Origin: Glossina fuscipes | Taxonomy: Eukaryota; Arthropoda; Insecta; Diptera; Glossinidae | Direction: 5' to 3' | NCBI RefSeq assembly: GCF_014805625.2 | Contig: NW_023998455.1 | Span: 2,901,858-2,965,857 of the forward strand | Length of the DNA stretch: 64,000 nt | In this document: in pieces, positions 12,111 through 24,699 of the stretch | Layout of the letters: each line of letters begins with the position of its first letter | Position numbering within the stretch: position 1 is the first letter of the stretch | The notes under the pieces: model-generated | Told to the model about the DNA's origin: nothing | The model's input: the letters and a program-made list of their open reading frames with translations, nothing else | Database searches by the model: none | Made by a program: the position numbers and the translations under genes

Positions 12111-13560
12111 ACGCCCATAATACAACATAAGCTTAAAGAACATTTTTGTTTTTAAAATAAGATTGCTATAGAAGCCCCACATATGCTCTATGCAGGGTAG
12201 AACAGTGTCTGCAGAAAAGTGAAAAAAACCTGCCCATACAACAATACACACTATTAAAATTCCCTTGTTTTTGTGTGCGTGCGTGCGTGCATGCGTGCGC
12301 ATTGTGTGTGTGGGTGGGTGGGTATCAAAAATTCGATCACAGCCAAATGTTATTTTCTTACCTTTTTTTTTTTTCCTATAATTTTTCATACTTTTGTAAT
12401 AAGACCCGTGCGCGGTAATGGCGACGGCAACGGCAACGGCAACGGCTGCAACATGCCCACACAGCTGGCGAAAGTATCGAGCTATGGAAAACGCAGTTCT
12501 GTAAAGGGTTTTCTTACTGAAAAATTCTGCGCACATTGTAAACCAATTGGTTAAGCAACTAGCCTTTAAGTTGTTAAGCTAAAGAATTTTGTCTATGTGT
12601 GTACAACGGAGCTTCTTAGCAGCCTGTAGACTAACGGAGAGCAGCATTCTAACGTTTTTATAAAATAGAAGTGAAACAAACCCTTCAACATAAGAAGTCG
12701 CTTTTTTTTCTTTTTTCTATAAAAAAAAAAGTGGTAATTTGATACTTGGCCAAGCAATGACCTAACAATCACTAACAAGAAGTATTTTTAGCAGCTAGCC
12801 AACCTCACAGTCATCAACCAGTCACCAACAAACAAACATTGACTGTAAACGAAACGAGACTTGAAAAGTGGAGATTAGAGAGAAAGCAAAAATCAAAAGG
12901 CAAAAACAAAAACCACAACAAAAAAAAACACTTAAAACCACGAGAATTAAAAACTTAAAGAGTTGAAACTGTTAAATGTTAGAAGAAAGAAAAAAAAGAA
13001 AAAAAAAAAACAGAAAGAAATAAAGAAAACACCAAGAAACAAAAAACAACAACAACAACAATTTAACATGACAACAATTACAGACAGTAATGAATACAAC
13101 AATCGAGAGCCTTATAGTAAAGAAAAAAATCAACAGAAAAATTTCAAGTAAACAAACAAACAAATAAATAAATAAATGAATGAATGAATGAATGAATGCG
13201 AATAAAAAACAATGCGAACGAGCAAAGTAGTCGTCGATACCTATAAAATAAAACAATAACAGGAACGACAGTAGGCAAGGCAAGCAAACAAAACAAAAAA
13301 AAAAATATATATATATATATATTTAAAATAACATGCGATTTATAATCGCAAACTAAAAGCAACTAACATGCGATATATAATCGGTCAGGTAGGTGACGGC
13401 TTATTTGATGATAACTTACAAAGCATGCAATATGTGGAGCATGAAAGAGAAAGAGAGAAAGAGAGAGAGAGAGAGAGAGTGAGAGAGTGAGAGTGAGTGT
13501 AGCAACAATAACGTAAGCCTTTTTTTTTGTGTGATGTTGGCACAAGAGAGAATTAAATCG
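12111..13560. other. Simple-sequence cluster, possibly a transcribed leader
   Basis: GTGC repeats at 12277-12300, GGCAAC repeats at 12425-12446, A-rich DNA with AAC repeats near 13049-13060, AAAT/GAAT repeats at 13150-13198, a TA run at 13304-13322 and a GA run at 13445-13495. The A-rich, CAACAA-containing stretch 12781-13300 resembles fly 5' UTRs, and a 62-aa frame (12963-13151) runs through it. No conserved protein or splice pattern supports a gene. Confidence 0.45.
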
Positions 13561-14229
13561 ATTTCAAAAGGATTTACGAGAAATAAGGCTTATTTTGCTA
13601 GCGTGCACAAACATTGTACAGGTGTGTGTATAATTTGTCGATATTCTTTCCCTTGTCGTTATTGCGATGTTGTGTTAAAAAGTAAATATACAGTTAAGTA
13701 ATACTCAGTGAGGCAGTTACAAATAACAACAACTCTCATGTATGGCATGACATGTAAATTCTGCATACAATTGAAGCGCGTTGATCTGTCCATATATCAT
13801 TTATGTTAGTAATAAAAAAAAAAATTAACTCTTGTGCAGTTATGTTTGAATTAATAGTTAATGATGTTAATTGCCTGATCATTGCATCACTTTGTTTTAC
13901 TACAACGCCTAGTAAAGAATTTAATGAATTTATAAAAAAAGTTATCTTTTGAAAAAATGACTCAAAGTTGTGACAGTAATATATCCCGCCTTTGTAGATA
14001 GTTAAAAGCGTGGACTTACCATGTAGATAAAGAAGCTTAGAGTTACTTCTATATATGATTAATTAAGAAACGATGAGTGATTTGTTAATATATGCATTTG
14101 TCAGACGAATTCAGCGAAATGGCATAAATGATAATAATCTAATAAATGTTGTTAGCATTTCTTCTATCATGGCAACTCTTATCAGGCGTAGGGTTAATAT
14201 GTTCGGTATATTAAAAATTACATGTCTTT
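13561..14229. other. No feature recognised
   Basis: AT-rich DNA without ORFs, arrays or a recognisable element. Confidence 0.55.
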
Positions 14230-14520
14230 GCAAATAAAGGCTTCGACATTTAGAAAATAATTCCGAATCGATCGATGGGTGTGCTGTGTACCAAATTTTA
14301 TCAAACTATCTCAACAATTGCGACCTGGACCTTGAACGCAAACTTACATAGACAGAAATCAGACGGACAGTCGGATAGACAGACTTAGATAGATTTAGAA
14401 AATGATTCTGAATCGATTGGAATAATAAAAGTGGGTCCTATCTTAAGCGCTCTCGCATGTTACATACGCTCGCATAAACTTAATACACCACAAGTGGTGT
14501 AGGGTACAAAAAAGCAAAAA
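14230..14520 (-). mobile_element. mini-me-like repeat, well-preserved 3' half
   Basis: CCAAATTTTATCAAACTATC, CAGACGGACAGTCGGATAGA, GATTTAGAAAATGATTCTGA, ATCGATTGGAATAATAAAAG, then a CTCTCGCATGTTACATACGC stretch and ACTTAATACACCACAAGTGG before GTGTAGGGTAC. Type example of the first subfamily in antisense orientation. Confidence 0.65.
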
Positions 14521-15429
14521 AAAAAAAAGGAGCAGCCATTATTTTCTTTTCTTACGATTAATAGCATTCAACACATCTTAAAATTTAATGATTTTGCTCC
14601 CAGCACTTCGTAATGCCCATTAATGGCATTTCGAAAGGAATGACACTCACCTCTTCACTCTAATCTCGTTAACATGAAATCATTCTGTTGCTATTGCAAT
14701 ATGATGTGAAAACATCTCCTTCAGTTGGGTGAATAGGGGAGTGTTTCCTTGTTTTTAACTCATCTTATCCTTTCTGTTGTTATTTGTATGCCTTGTTGTA
14801 CTAATGAAAGAGAATGACAAAGAAATGAAAGATGGTTAGTTACGAATGGTGGATGATATTTAAGGGTGTTGAAGTGAGAAGGGAGAGTACAAAAACTAAA
14901 GAAAAAATAAATAAATCAATTAATATTCCTTGCGGTTAAAAGTCGGTTCCTGAAAAAGCTGTCTCCCTACTTCTCATATCAATTTCTTTTCCCTTTGACT
15001 TACCTTATCGCCAATGACATTTCGTATACATTATTGTACATACATACGCATTATCTATTTCACACTCATTCATATATGCTTTCAGATTCCCAAAGTAATT
15101 TATTGTACGCCGAAGTAGGAAGAATCAGTCCGTAGTGTTCGAGTGTTCGTTTAAGTGCGCGATGAAGGTATTGTTAAATTATTTTTCACTCATCGGTCTA
15201 TATTCGCAACATGTATCATAAACGATGTGTGAAATACGATACACGATACAATGCAAATGAATCTTCGCTTTATTCTGCAATCAAATATCACGCACAAGTT
15301 AAGTGATGGATAGTAATAATAAGTTTGGTCTGAGTCGACTATGAAATGCTTTTTTCTTCTCCGCATCGTTGAGAAGCTGGGAGCTATGTCTTCAACATCC
15401 AGGAAGAAACTACACACATTCTTCATAAG
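14521..15429. other. No feature recognised
   Basis: AT-rich DNA with one A run at 14516-14528. A 78-aa minus-strand frame at 15190-15426 shows no domain. Confidence 0.5.
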
Positions 15430-15870
15430 TAGTAAATTTTGAATCGGTCTATGTACGCTCGTCCGGAAGTCTGTCTATTGTGAATCTTAAGATATTCGCT
15501 TCAAATTTATCAGAAATTTATTGTATGCAGTATGTATTGTATTGAGATGAGTCAAATCGGTTGGCCGGTTGAAGTGATAACATGAACTGAGACTATTTAG
15601 AATGCAAGACGGACAGAAAGTAATTCTGAATCTGTCCGTCTGTGTGTCGTGCTGCATTCTTGTGCTCAACCTATAAAACACAATTTTTGAGATATTTGGA
15701 TGAAATTTCTTATACTGGCGTGTATTGGTTTTTATCTTGAATACTTTTGAAGATGGTTCGGATCAGACTATTTTATATCGGACAATTACCTCCTCTAAGA
15801 ATGTCTTATGTTGAAAATAACATTACAACGTACTGATGTAGGATATTTAATGGTGGGTCATAGCAATTGT
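15430..15870 (+). mobile_element. mini-me-like repeats, two partial copies
   Basis: AATCGGTCTATGTACGCTCG then TCCGGAAGTCTGTC at 15441-15475, and CTGAATCTGTCCGTCTGTGT at 15625 followed by TTGTGCTCAACCTATAAAAC, GAGATATTTGGATGAAATTT and a GTTCGGATCAGACTATTTTA match to the family tail. Confidence 0.55.
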
Positions 15871-16461
15871 TTTTTCTTCATATTTTTTTATATAAGCAAG
15901 AGTAAGAAGCAGCAATGCGCGTTTATATTTTGCTATAAAATCGCATCACATATGAGAATTAAGTGTTATATGAACGTTGTTGATGTTATTATGATCATTT
16001 ACCACACTAGACATTTATGCATACATTAAAAAAAAAAAAGAAGGCTACAAACAATACATACACACGTCATAAATGTAATTACAAAAATGTTGTTTTTTTT
16101 TTATTAAGCAAAAAAAAAAAAAAAAAAGAATTGTAATTAGTCTCAATTTTGTTTTATTTTCTGTTTGTTTCGTTTTCTATGGAGATTTGGCTTTCAACTC
16201 AATTATAATAATAATAATAATAATATATAAACGTATTATTATAATTGGAATGATATCATTGTGTTATTATTATTATTACGACGACTATTATTACTATTAT
16301 ACATACATACATATATATATGCATATATATATATATATATATATATGCCTTCCCTTTCGTATTCAACGATTTATTTGATTTGCGTAGAGAAAATTTCTTC
16401 AAAATATTTTCACAAAATTCTTCTCTTTATATCTATCTGCCTCTTTACGTACCTTGTCTCG

Positions 16462-16492
<31 letters not shown>

Positions 16493-17080
16493 GCTCTTTG
16501 GCTTTTCAAGTTTTTTTTTCTTTTATTTTAAATTTTAAATAATTTACCGTTAACATTTGAAAACGATGTATTATTTTAGTGTTTTTCTTCTGCTTTTCTT
16601 TTTTTTACTGGTGGTATGTGTATGGCATCAACAACAATAAAAAGGAAAAAAAAAAAAAAAAAAAAAACTAAAAAACCGGTCATGTTGTATAAAATTCCAC
16701 ATATATCGAATGTGATAGATGGATAATGTTTTCGTGTCATTGTTTATTATTTTTCTTTATTTATTTATTTATTTTTTTTTTGCAGTATATTTTTCTATTG
16801 TTGATTAAATATACAATAAATTTTCAATTAATTAACTTATTCGCCTTTGGTGTTTATTCAGAGGGCGTTCGCTTATTATTATTATTATTGTTGCTTACAA
16901 GATTTTAATACATAATCTCCGCATACGTATACGTATACGTGTTTTCATTTCACTTCATTTATGTACACAATTACAGTTAGAATAATATTTATTATTATTC
17001 TCAATGCAATTTTCTCTATACAACACTAAGGGAAAGTTTTAAGCTACATGGACTTTTTATAAACCCTACAATAAGAATAA
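15871..17080. repeat. Simple-repeat-rich region
   Basis: AAT repeats at 16206-16226, TTA/ACG repeats near 16265-16300, CATA/TA at 16300-16347, CT repeats at 16459-16491, A runs at 16115-16127 and 16646-16667, TTA at 16874-16888 and a CGTATA repeat at 16924-16941. The small ORFs encode these repeats. Confidence 0.8.
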
Positions 17081-18499
17081 CTAGATGTGATTCTTTGCTT
17101 ATTTTTATGCCCATCTAGGGATGAACAATCAAGTCAAAACAATCCTGGGTTAATGGCCTTTTCAATGAGGTGCGGGCTAAATTCAGTTCAGCTCAGCAGT
17201 ACATTCAAAATTTATTCTATGCGATCTGCTAGAGGAGCAATGTTTGGAAGATCGTTGTGGCCAACCGAAGCACCTGCAACACATGAAACTAGTAAAGGTA
17301 TAGGAAACGTCATTGATCAAGGATTCAGGCAATGTTGGCTTGGCCAGAGTAGTTAAGCAAACTTTCGCTTTTTCAATCTCATGCTTGACACAGTAAACAA
17401 CTTTTTTCAGATCAAATTTTAATTAATTAACCTGAGGCATGTTCTATTTGTAGATCTTTTGAAAAAATTCTGGAAAAGTTCTTGTTATACTATATTTGGA
17501 TTTAGATCTTTTAGGGACTTTGTTTAACAGAGCTTTGTTAATGGGTTAACGGGCCTCCGTTAATTCTGTTCATATCTTAACAGGGCTCTCTTAACTCTGC
17601 GAAGAGCTTCATAGGATTCACATTTTTGTGTGGTTTGTGTCATTGCTAGTTATATTGAAATATAACTTCACAGTCATCGGAGTATATATGCCTATGCCAG
17701 GAGTGTTAATCTTTCGAATTGACCCAAAAAAATTTAACGCCAGCAGGTGTTGCGAAGGGTTAATTATTTGTAAACTTTTCAACGAATATACCGTTATGTT
17801 TAGTATGTTTAGTATAGTTTTTCCTATAACCGCCCTTAAACTTAATGACTGGGGGGTGGGACTAAAGTGCCAAACACAGTCTTAGGCGGGTGAGTTTCAT
17901 TTCATTTAATAATAGCATTAAATTAGGAGAGGCGACGAGACATACTCCCATTCCGAAATTTTTGCTCTAAGTTCGTTAGGGAACTAAATTAACGCTCGCA
18001 TATGTATGGTCAGAGCAGCTCAAGATTATTTTCAATATCACTTCCTGTAGGGAGCGCACTGTTAACATGCAACACGAGACAAATTATTTCAATTTCATAC
18101 AAATTGTTTCGATTTCATACCTAGAAGATGGACTATTACACCCTATAGGAAAAGCACTGTTAACATGCAACGATGTATTCCGGCGAACTCTTTCCATTTC
18201 GCAGTTAGAATATTTGAGAGAGTAGCAAGATTACCTCGAGTTTAACACGTTGACCGAACCACGTTACCGAACTTACTTGCTTTTGCAGGACCAGGATTAT
18301 TATATAAGACTATTTACAGTATGTATGTATTTAGAATGTAAAACTCGAAAGCATTTTATTTAATTCATAGTCGATATAAAAAGCAATCAATATATATATA
18401 TATTCTTAGTAGAAAAGTTTCTTCCACACAAGCTGCGGACTTACATTGTGTGTTAATCAAGTTTTTCCAATTAAATTTTCTTTGGCCATGCATGTCGTA
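17081..18499. other. Unassigned DNA with an 89-aa open frame
   Basis: The frame 17087-17356 (+) is less biased in composition than most of the region and contains QSSQNNPGLMAFSMRCGLN and AMFGRSLWPTEAPATHETS. I recognise no family, and no splice or codon signal supports it. A duplicated phrase around TTAACATGCAAC recurs near 18062 and 18165 (about 100 bp apart). Confidence 0.3.
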
Positions 18500-18960
18500 T
18501 CCATGGTATAGAAGGACTTGGAATCGATTCAAATTTTATATATCGATTGATTCAGAATAATTTTCTGACTCATTCTCGGAATCGATTTGAGCTTGTCTGT
18601 CCGTCTTCTTTTCTTGCGTTCAACAGCAGGTAATTGTAGAGATATTTTGAGCATTGATCGACGATTATTGATGATGATGGTCTGATTTGATGGGAGGCCC
18701 AACTCCTATTATACCAATGTATTCAGAATCGTTTTCGGAATCGATTTAAGGTTGTCAGTCCGTCCGTCCGTCCGTCGGTCCGCCTCGCTTTTTTTTTTGT
18801 GTCCAATTATAAGACGACATTGTCAAGATATTATTTTGATGAGTGATATGGACACATGTTTTGGCCCAAGGAGGAACGCTATTCGAACTTTTGCGACTGC
18901 ATCCGCTTTAATGCCTGGCTTTGAAAGGTCATTCATTACACATTAATACCTTTAAGGTGA
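18500..18960 (+). mobile_element. mini-me-like repeats, two tandem partial copies
   Basis: First copy: GGAATCGATTTGAGCTTGTC, TGTCCGTC, TTTTCTTGCGTTCAACAGCA. Second copy: CAGAATCGTTTTCGGAATCG, ATTTAAGGTTGTC, a GTCC run at about 18757-18783 and AAGATATTATTTTGATGAGT. The 64-aa ORF starting in the GTCC run is not a gene. Confidence 0.6.
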
Positions 18961-20559
18961 TTTACTTGTTTTTATTTATTTTCGTTTTCTTTAGGTCTAC
19001 ACTTTGTTAACTACATCGGAAAGTTATTCTAAAGTTAACAACTCTATAATTGCTGCGGCGAAAACAATTTGAAATTCTTCACCATCGTTGATTTATTCTA
19101 TTCTATTAGTTACCGGCGCACGGAAATTGACAATTAAAATTAGGGAAAATAAGCGTCTACTCGTTTATTTAATTACTTTTTCAGTGATGTTAACAAGCAT
19201 GCAATTTAATCCTCAGTCTATGGAAATTTATTTATGTAATAAATTTCTTCTTATTTGAATACGACTGAACAACAAAAAAGACGCAACAATTTTGTTTGTG
19301 TGTGGTCCTCTTCACTAATCACACTTTTCTCTGGGCAATGTGTCTACCATTCTTAATTATTTATTTCATTTATTTTTTTTATCATCTTTTTCCTGCCATA
19401 TCTTGTTCTCCTTCTACGTGACTTCCTATTTGTCCACGGCTAAGAAATTAATATAAATCACGAAGAAGAGATTACGTCTGGCGACACTTTCTTTACATTA
19501 ATCAGTTTGAAGCTATAAGTAAACTAATTGTTAACTAATTTGTAATATGCTTTTCTAACGATTTTTTTCGAAGCAATAGAGTAAATATATCCTCTTGTTG
19601 TTCACTTTGTGTGCCCACCATCGGAGGATGGGTGTGTATGTAGTATGTAGTATGGTGACAACGTCAACACCTAGAAGGAAGCTTCAGTGACCTTAAAAAG
19701 TATTATTGTGTAGTAATAAATTCCAAATCAATCTAAACATGTCAGGCTGTCCGCTTGTCCATCTGGCTAATGTTTGTCGTAAGCGTTGTCTTGATCGTAG
19801 AAATTAAGGTAACAGTTTCAAATTTCTGAAAAGCATTCGAAGTTCTTGGATGTCGGTTAATATTCAAAATAACCTATGTCTACGTAAGGATGTCATCCTC
19901 TCAGTACAACATAAAATAAGTCTTTTTTTTTTTATTTTATTTTATATTTTTTTATTCGAATGGATACGATAAGAAGATATTCCATGCATATCCTATCAAG
20001 AACGCAAGTGGAAAAACCCATTTACTATTGAAATCTAATTTCTTTGAGTATTCTCTAAGGTGGAGGTGATGGGTATAGAAGATTCGATCCCAACCATATA
20101 TAATTTTCTTACTTGCTGTTATTGCATATTGCTCTATTCAGCTTGCCTAATAATATCGTTTAGGATGTTGACCCCGAAATATTTGTGTATATACAGTGAG
20201 GGGCAAAATTATAGATTCACTTAAAATTTAATGAATTTTTTAATACATTTTCCTAGTGATTCTAATCTTTCAGTTAATTGAAGTCTAACGGTTGTAAAGA
20301 AATCCAAAAAGGAAAATAAAGTTTATAGAAACGCATCATAAAGGAAAATATTACGACTACGGCAAACATAATATTACTTTTTTACGGAATCCAATCGAAA
20401 ACTTTTGGAACCAGAATTCGACTTATACCTCAGTATAACGCCTTAAACTGTTCAAAAATTAAAAAAAAAAAAATCCTTTAACGTCAAAATACTTATATGG
20501 ATTTATCCAGAATTGCTTAAAAACTATGTAGAAAATTGCAATCTCAAGGTTGATCAAAA
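18961..20559. other. No gene; one weak mini-me-like piece
   Basis: At 19730-19800, CCAAATCAATCTAAACATGT followed by CAGGCTGTCCGCTTGTCCATC suggests a worn + copy. The rest is AT-rich with T runs (19922-19931) and an A run (20459-20471). Confidence 0.4.
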
Positions 20560-20990
20560 TTGTACATGAGCAACGATATAAAACAGACAGCCAGGCTTAA
20601 AACAACAGAGAATATTATTCTGAATCGATTAGTATAGGAATAAAAGTGAATGTACATCAAGTTCTTCTAAAGGTATCCTTGCACCAAATGAATATTTGAC
20701 TTATTACTATCAAAAATTTAAAACTTATACCAAATATTGCTGAAAAATATTGCCGAAAAAATATTTACAATATTTTAGTAGTTGCATCCCATAGGTTGAA
20801 CGTAGGAAAACAGAACAGACAAGCTTACATCAATGCAGAAAATGATTCAAAATCGATCGGTATAATAAAAAAATTGGCTTTATCTCAAGTCCTTCTGGGT
20901 GTTAAACACGTGCACACAAACTTAACATACCCTTGCACCTGTACGCCCGAACGCTTGCAAATTGCACTTTTGGCTCATATTTCAAACAAA
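20560..20990 (-). mobile_element. mini-me-like repeats, two partial copies
   Basis: 20580-20660: ACAGACAGCCAGGC, ATTATTCTGAATCGATTAGT. 20780-20960: GAACAGACAAGCTTAC, AGAAAATGATTCAAAATCGA, GGTATAATAAAAAAATTGGC, TTATCTCAAGTCCTTCTGGG, TGTTAAACACG, ACTTAACATACCCTTGCACC. The 68-aa ORF across the second copy is repeat-derived. Confidence 0.6.
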
Positions 20991-21599
20991 ATTAATATAT
21001 AATCAATAATTATTTTAATAATTGTTTGACTTTCTGCTTATTTCGCAAACAGAGATCCACTTTTTTTGATGTTCTCGAAAGTGAGAAAAATCTGAAACGC
21101 ATCGACATTAAAATTTTGCTAAAGTAAAATAGAGGAAATGTAATATAATGCGAATTCTTCTTCCTTCTAGCCAGCGCCTGAGATCAGAATGGACTACACT
21201 TGGCTATGCAAATTTTTAAAAATACGCTAAGAATATGTGAGAAGGGAATTCATAGCCTAGGCAAAAAGAGTCTCGTTGAAAATTTAAACATTTTTGAACT
21301 ATTTAAAGTTTGGCCACGCCCATAATCATCTTTTTAATCTACTTTTTGCTCCTTTAGCGTCACTTAAATCAAAAAAATATAGAGTAATTTTGACCTTTAA
21401 AATCTAAATACTTTAGCGTTGGCAATAGTTTTGCCCATCATTGTATAAACTATAGTCAAATTAACGCAAAGTTAAGTGCAGCTCAGTAACAGCTGCGATA
21501 CAACTCATTTTCGCAAACATGATTAAGCATGATCTTTACAATACCATCAACATAATGAATCTCATTTGCTAGAAATAACACTTGATTTTTATTCCCTAC
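20991..21599. other. Non-coding DNA with a CCACGCCC motif
   Basis: GTTTGGCCACGCCCATAATC at 21308-21327 may belong to a dispersed repeat. No ORF or array. Confidence 0.4.
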
Positions 21600-21960
21600 A
21601 TTACTTTATTGTATGTGGTATGTCAAGTTTGTACGAATGTTTGCAACATCCAGAAATCCTTGAGATGGCGTGAGCTAATTATTATAGTAATATATTTAGA
21701 ACTATTTTGCGAACCGATTTAAATATCTGGATTCGTCCGGCTGTCTGGCCGATATCGACCATCGGCCAAGCTGCAAATAATAATTTTCACAAAATCGTAT
21801 TTAAACCCACTTCTCCTAGAACACAGTATTTTCAAAGCCTGCAAAACATGGATCGATTGGGTTACCTTTCTGAGTTCTCCGTGTGATATCAATTCATAAT
21901 TTGTAACATTCTATGACGGAAAGTGACCCCGAATAAGAATTTGACATAAAAGTATCATAT
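21600..21960 (+). mobile_element. mini-me-like repeat
   Basis: TATGTCAAGTTTGTACGAAT, GTTTGCAACATCCAGAAATC, GCGAACCGATTTAAATATCT, a worn TCCGGCTGTCTGGCC block, CACAAAATCGTATTTAAACC and AACATGGATCGATTGGG. Follows the family order in + orientation. Confidence 0.55.
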
Positions 21961-22955
21961 TTGTCTTAAAGGGGTTACTGGGACGAAGATCCCTTTTTGA
22001 GTCCTCTTATACAAAAACTAAGCCTCCCCGTCCATCATTTGTCATAAAAATATTTTATTATGGAAAGTGTTCCCGCGTAATAATTTGACATAAAAATATT
22101 ATATTTTGCCCAAAGGCAAAGGCTAGGCGACGAAGGATTCTCTGGCAAAGCAAGCCTTTATACGAGAAGGAAAATGCGTAAACTATGTACATATCTCTTT
22201 CGCTTTCTCTATTCCCCACGCCTATCTCTCTTTGTCACTTTCTCTCGCTCTCATTCTCACTCGCAAAGGATTAGCTTTATTAAGTTTGGATCAAATTTGA
22301 TCCCCTCTTGGACACTTTCGTATGTAATAGTTCTCAAGCGTGGCAACAGGTTGGAATTCTTTCTTCTTCTTTGTGTTTTTAAAACAGAAAGAAATGAAGA
22401 AAAATCAAGCATTAAACGTAGGGTGGTGTAGGGTGTATTTAATCGTCTGCTTTGCCTGACTGTAATGTTTTTACCTTCTTAAGCTTGATTTGATCAATAT
22501 TTAGTATAAGGCAATCAGCAAATAAAATGCGATTCGGTACCAGAGCTTTAGTTCTCTTCATTTAATTAAATGACGAATAGGAGCGAATAAGTAACGATAA
22601 TTCGAAACTTCACGATATTTATTTACAAAAGCACTGGTTGGTCTTTACAGTTAATAAATTTTGAAATAAAACGAGGAAATTGTTATATTCGATTTTGGTC
22701 GAATTTATGAATACCTTTCTCTAAGCTGCTTACGATATTTGCTTGGCATATATAAAATGAATATCTGGCAATCAACATATTATTAATCCTTGGCCGCTAG
22801 TATATATATTCTTTTAATCACATTTTTAAACGATTTCGCACCAGACTTTTCAAAGGTTATCCCCTAGAGGGAGATAAGAGGACGATTGTCATAAAGACGC
22901 GGGAAAAGAGGAAAAGATAGGAAAGCAACCGTAGCTTAGCGGATATGTGTTGGTT
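21961..22955. other. No feature recognised
   Basis: Contains a CT-rich patch at 22190-22260 and an 85-aa frame with no domain. An 80-bp phrase around AAAAATATTATATTT with AAAGTGT/TTCCCGCG is loosely repeated near 21940 and 22050. Confidence 0.4.
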
Positions 22956-23500
22956 GACGTAATTCTTTTACCTTTATATGCGGTGGACCTACGTAGTCCA
23001 AATCCGATGAGGTACATTTTTATGTCAATTTACTTTTTGAGCTAATTTTCACCATAAATTATCGGGATTTCGACCTGTTTATTACCATATAAAGTTCCAA
23101 TTTCCGTAGGAATTCTTAATATGAGAAGTGCTTGAAATGCCGGTCCAAAGTTTTCACAGGAATTTTAAATGTCTAAATACCACTACTAAGCCACTTTTGC
23201 TGAGAAATTTGGAAAATTGCAATTTTCGAAACATTGGACCGATCTGAATAATTTTGATAGCTTTCGTCCTTGGGCCAAAATACGTCTATGTGCTGAACTT
23301 CACCAAAATATGTCAAAAATTGCTATCTGCAGCTTGAATACAAAAAAACATGGACAAACGGACAGACAGGCCTGGATCGATTTAGAAAATGATTCTGAAT
23401 TGATCTGGCTCTACCTTAGATTCTTCTGGGTGTTACATGCGCCCGCAATAACTTAATATACCCTGCACTGCAAGTGTACAGCGCAGATATAAAAAAAGTG
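22956..23500 (-). mobile_element. mini-me-like repeat, long copy
   Basis: GGACCTACGTAGTCCAAATC near the start, TTTGCTGAGAAATTTGGAAA, TTGGGCCAAAATACGTCTAT, AATATGTCAAAAATTGC, AAACGGACAGACAGGCCTGG, ATCGATTTAGAAAATGATTC, TTCTTCTGGGTGTTACATGC and AACTTAATATACCCTGCACT. A clear antisense member with sequence upstream of the core. The 79-aa ORF over it is fortuitous. Confidence 0.65.
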
Positions 23501-24309
23501 AATTTGAGACGGATCTGATTGGCCAAATTTAACCTTATACTAATGATAAATATTCAATCGTCATCCATGATTTAACAGAGAAGCACATCGAAATCGATTA
23601 TGCCGTTTCTGACCATGTATATATATATATACATATATATTATATATATATATATATATATATTTGAGCTTATGCTACTAATTTCGAAGTGTTGGAAACA
23701 TTCGACAACTGTTAGTATAACTTACCCTATGACGGGTATAGAGGAGAGAAATTTTGAAGCATTTGAAGACAAAAGAAATGTTTTATGGGCATTTTTGTTA
23801 AAGATCGTTAAAATATTTAATTTTGAGAAAACAACATTTTTTTCTTGAATTTCAAGTATACGTTTAGTGCCACACTGACGCTATTGCCACCTACTCACCA
23901 ACGACACATTTAATTATGCGCACTTTTTTACTTACACGCTTGACATAGCATTTAAATAATAATAAAATGAAATAAAAAAAAAAATGAAAAAATGAAAAAA
24001 TGAAAAAAATCATTATAACGTTAAAATGTCTAATAAAATTGTTCAAAGAACGTGTTTTGAGTTGATTTCTCTCTAAACAGTTTTGTTGCTTTATATATAT
24101 TATTTATTTATTTTTTGTTGCTCTTTCTCTCTCTCTCTCTCTCTGTATTTCTCTCTTCGCTTGATTATGAAAGGTTTTTTTTTTTTTTTTTTGTCAATTT
24201 ACGGCTATTTTATATTGTTTGTTGTTGCCTTTTACATTTACATTTTTTTTTTTACCCCACACTGCCTGTAGTACAGAGTAAGTTAATTCATTGCGATTAT
24301 ATGTAACAC
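23501..24309. repeat. Simple-repeat region
   Basis: TA-rich array at 23618-23663, AATG/A repeats at 23970-24008, TC repeats at 24124-24145 and T runs near 24176-24192 and 24245. ORFs here are low-complexity. Confidence 0.75.
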
Positions 24310-24645
24310 CTAGAGGGACTTGAGATAAATTCACCGATCGATTTAGTATTATTTACTGAATCGTCTTGAGCATGATGGTCTGTCCATTTATTCATCTAAA
24401 TCGTCTGTGTGACTGATCGCAATATTTTAGCTCATATTCTTTTAGCCCAGAGAGACGGACGGATCTGATCTAATTGGACCGCTTTTACCCCTCTGCATGC
24501 AGTGTCTCAATGTGAAAAATTTTTCTACGCTGCAATATCGTATTTCAACCTACTAGACTTATGCGCAAAATTTTCATCGGAATGATCTGTTTTTAGAATC
24601 CCTTTCTTTATAAGCAGTCTTACGAAAAGAAAAGAGAACAATCCA
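24310..24645 (+). mobile_element. mini-me-like repeat
   Basis: ACACCTAGAGGGACTTGAGA, CGATCGATTTAGTATTATTT, CTGAATCGTCTTGAGCATGA, TGGTCTGTCC, CGCAATATTTTAGCTCATAT, and GATCTGATCTAATTGGACCG of the tail. Moderately worn. Confidence 0.5.
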
Positions 24646-24699
24646 GATCTTAACATCTCGTAGTGAAAATTGATCTATCAAAGGGATTTGACAAAAGAA

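Noticed and set aside
12963..13151. 62-aa frame in A-rich DNA, including a shorter MTTITDSNEY frame
   Set aside because: Mostly Lys/Gln from A and CAA runs; may be 5' UTR but the peptide has no support.
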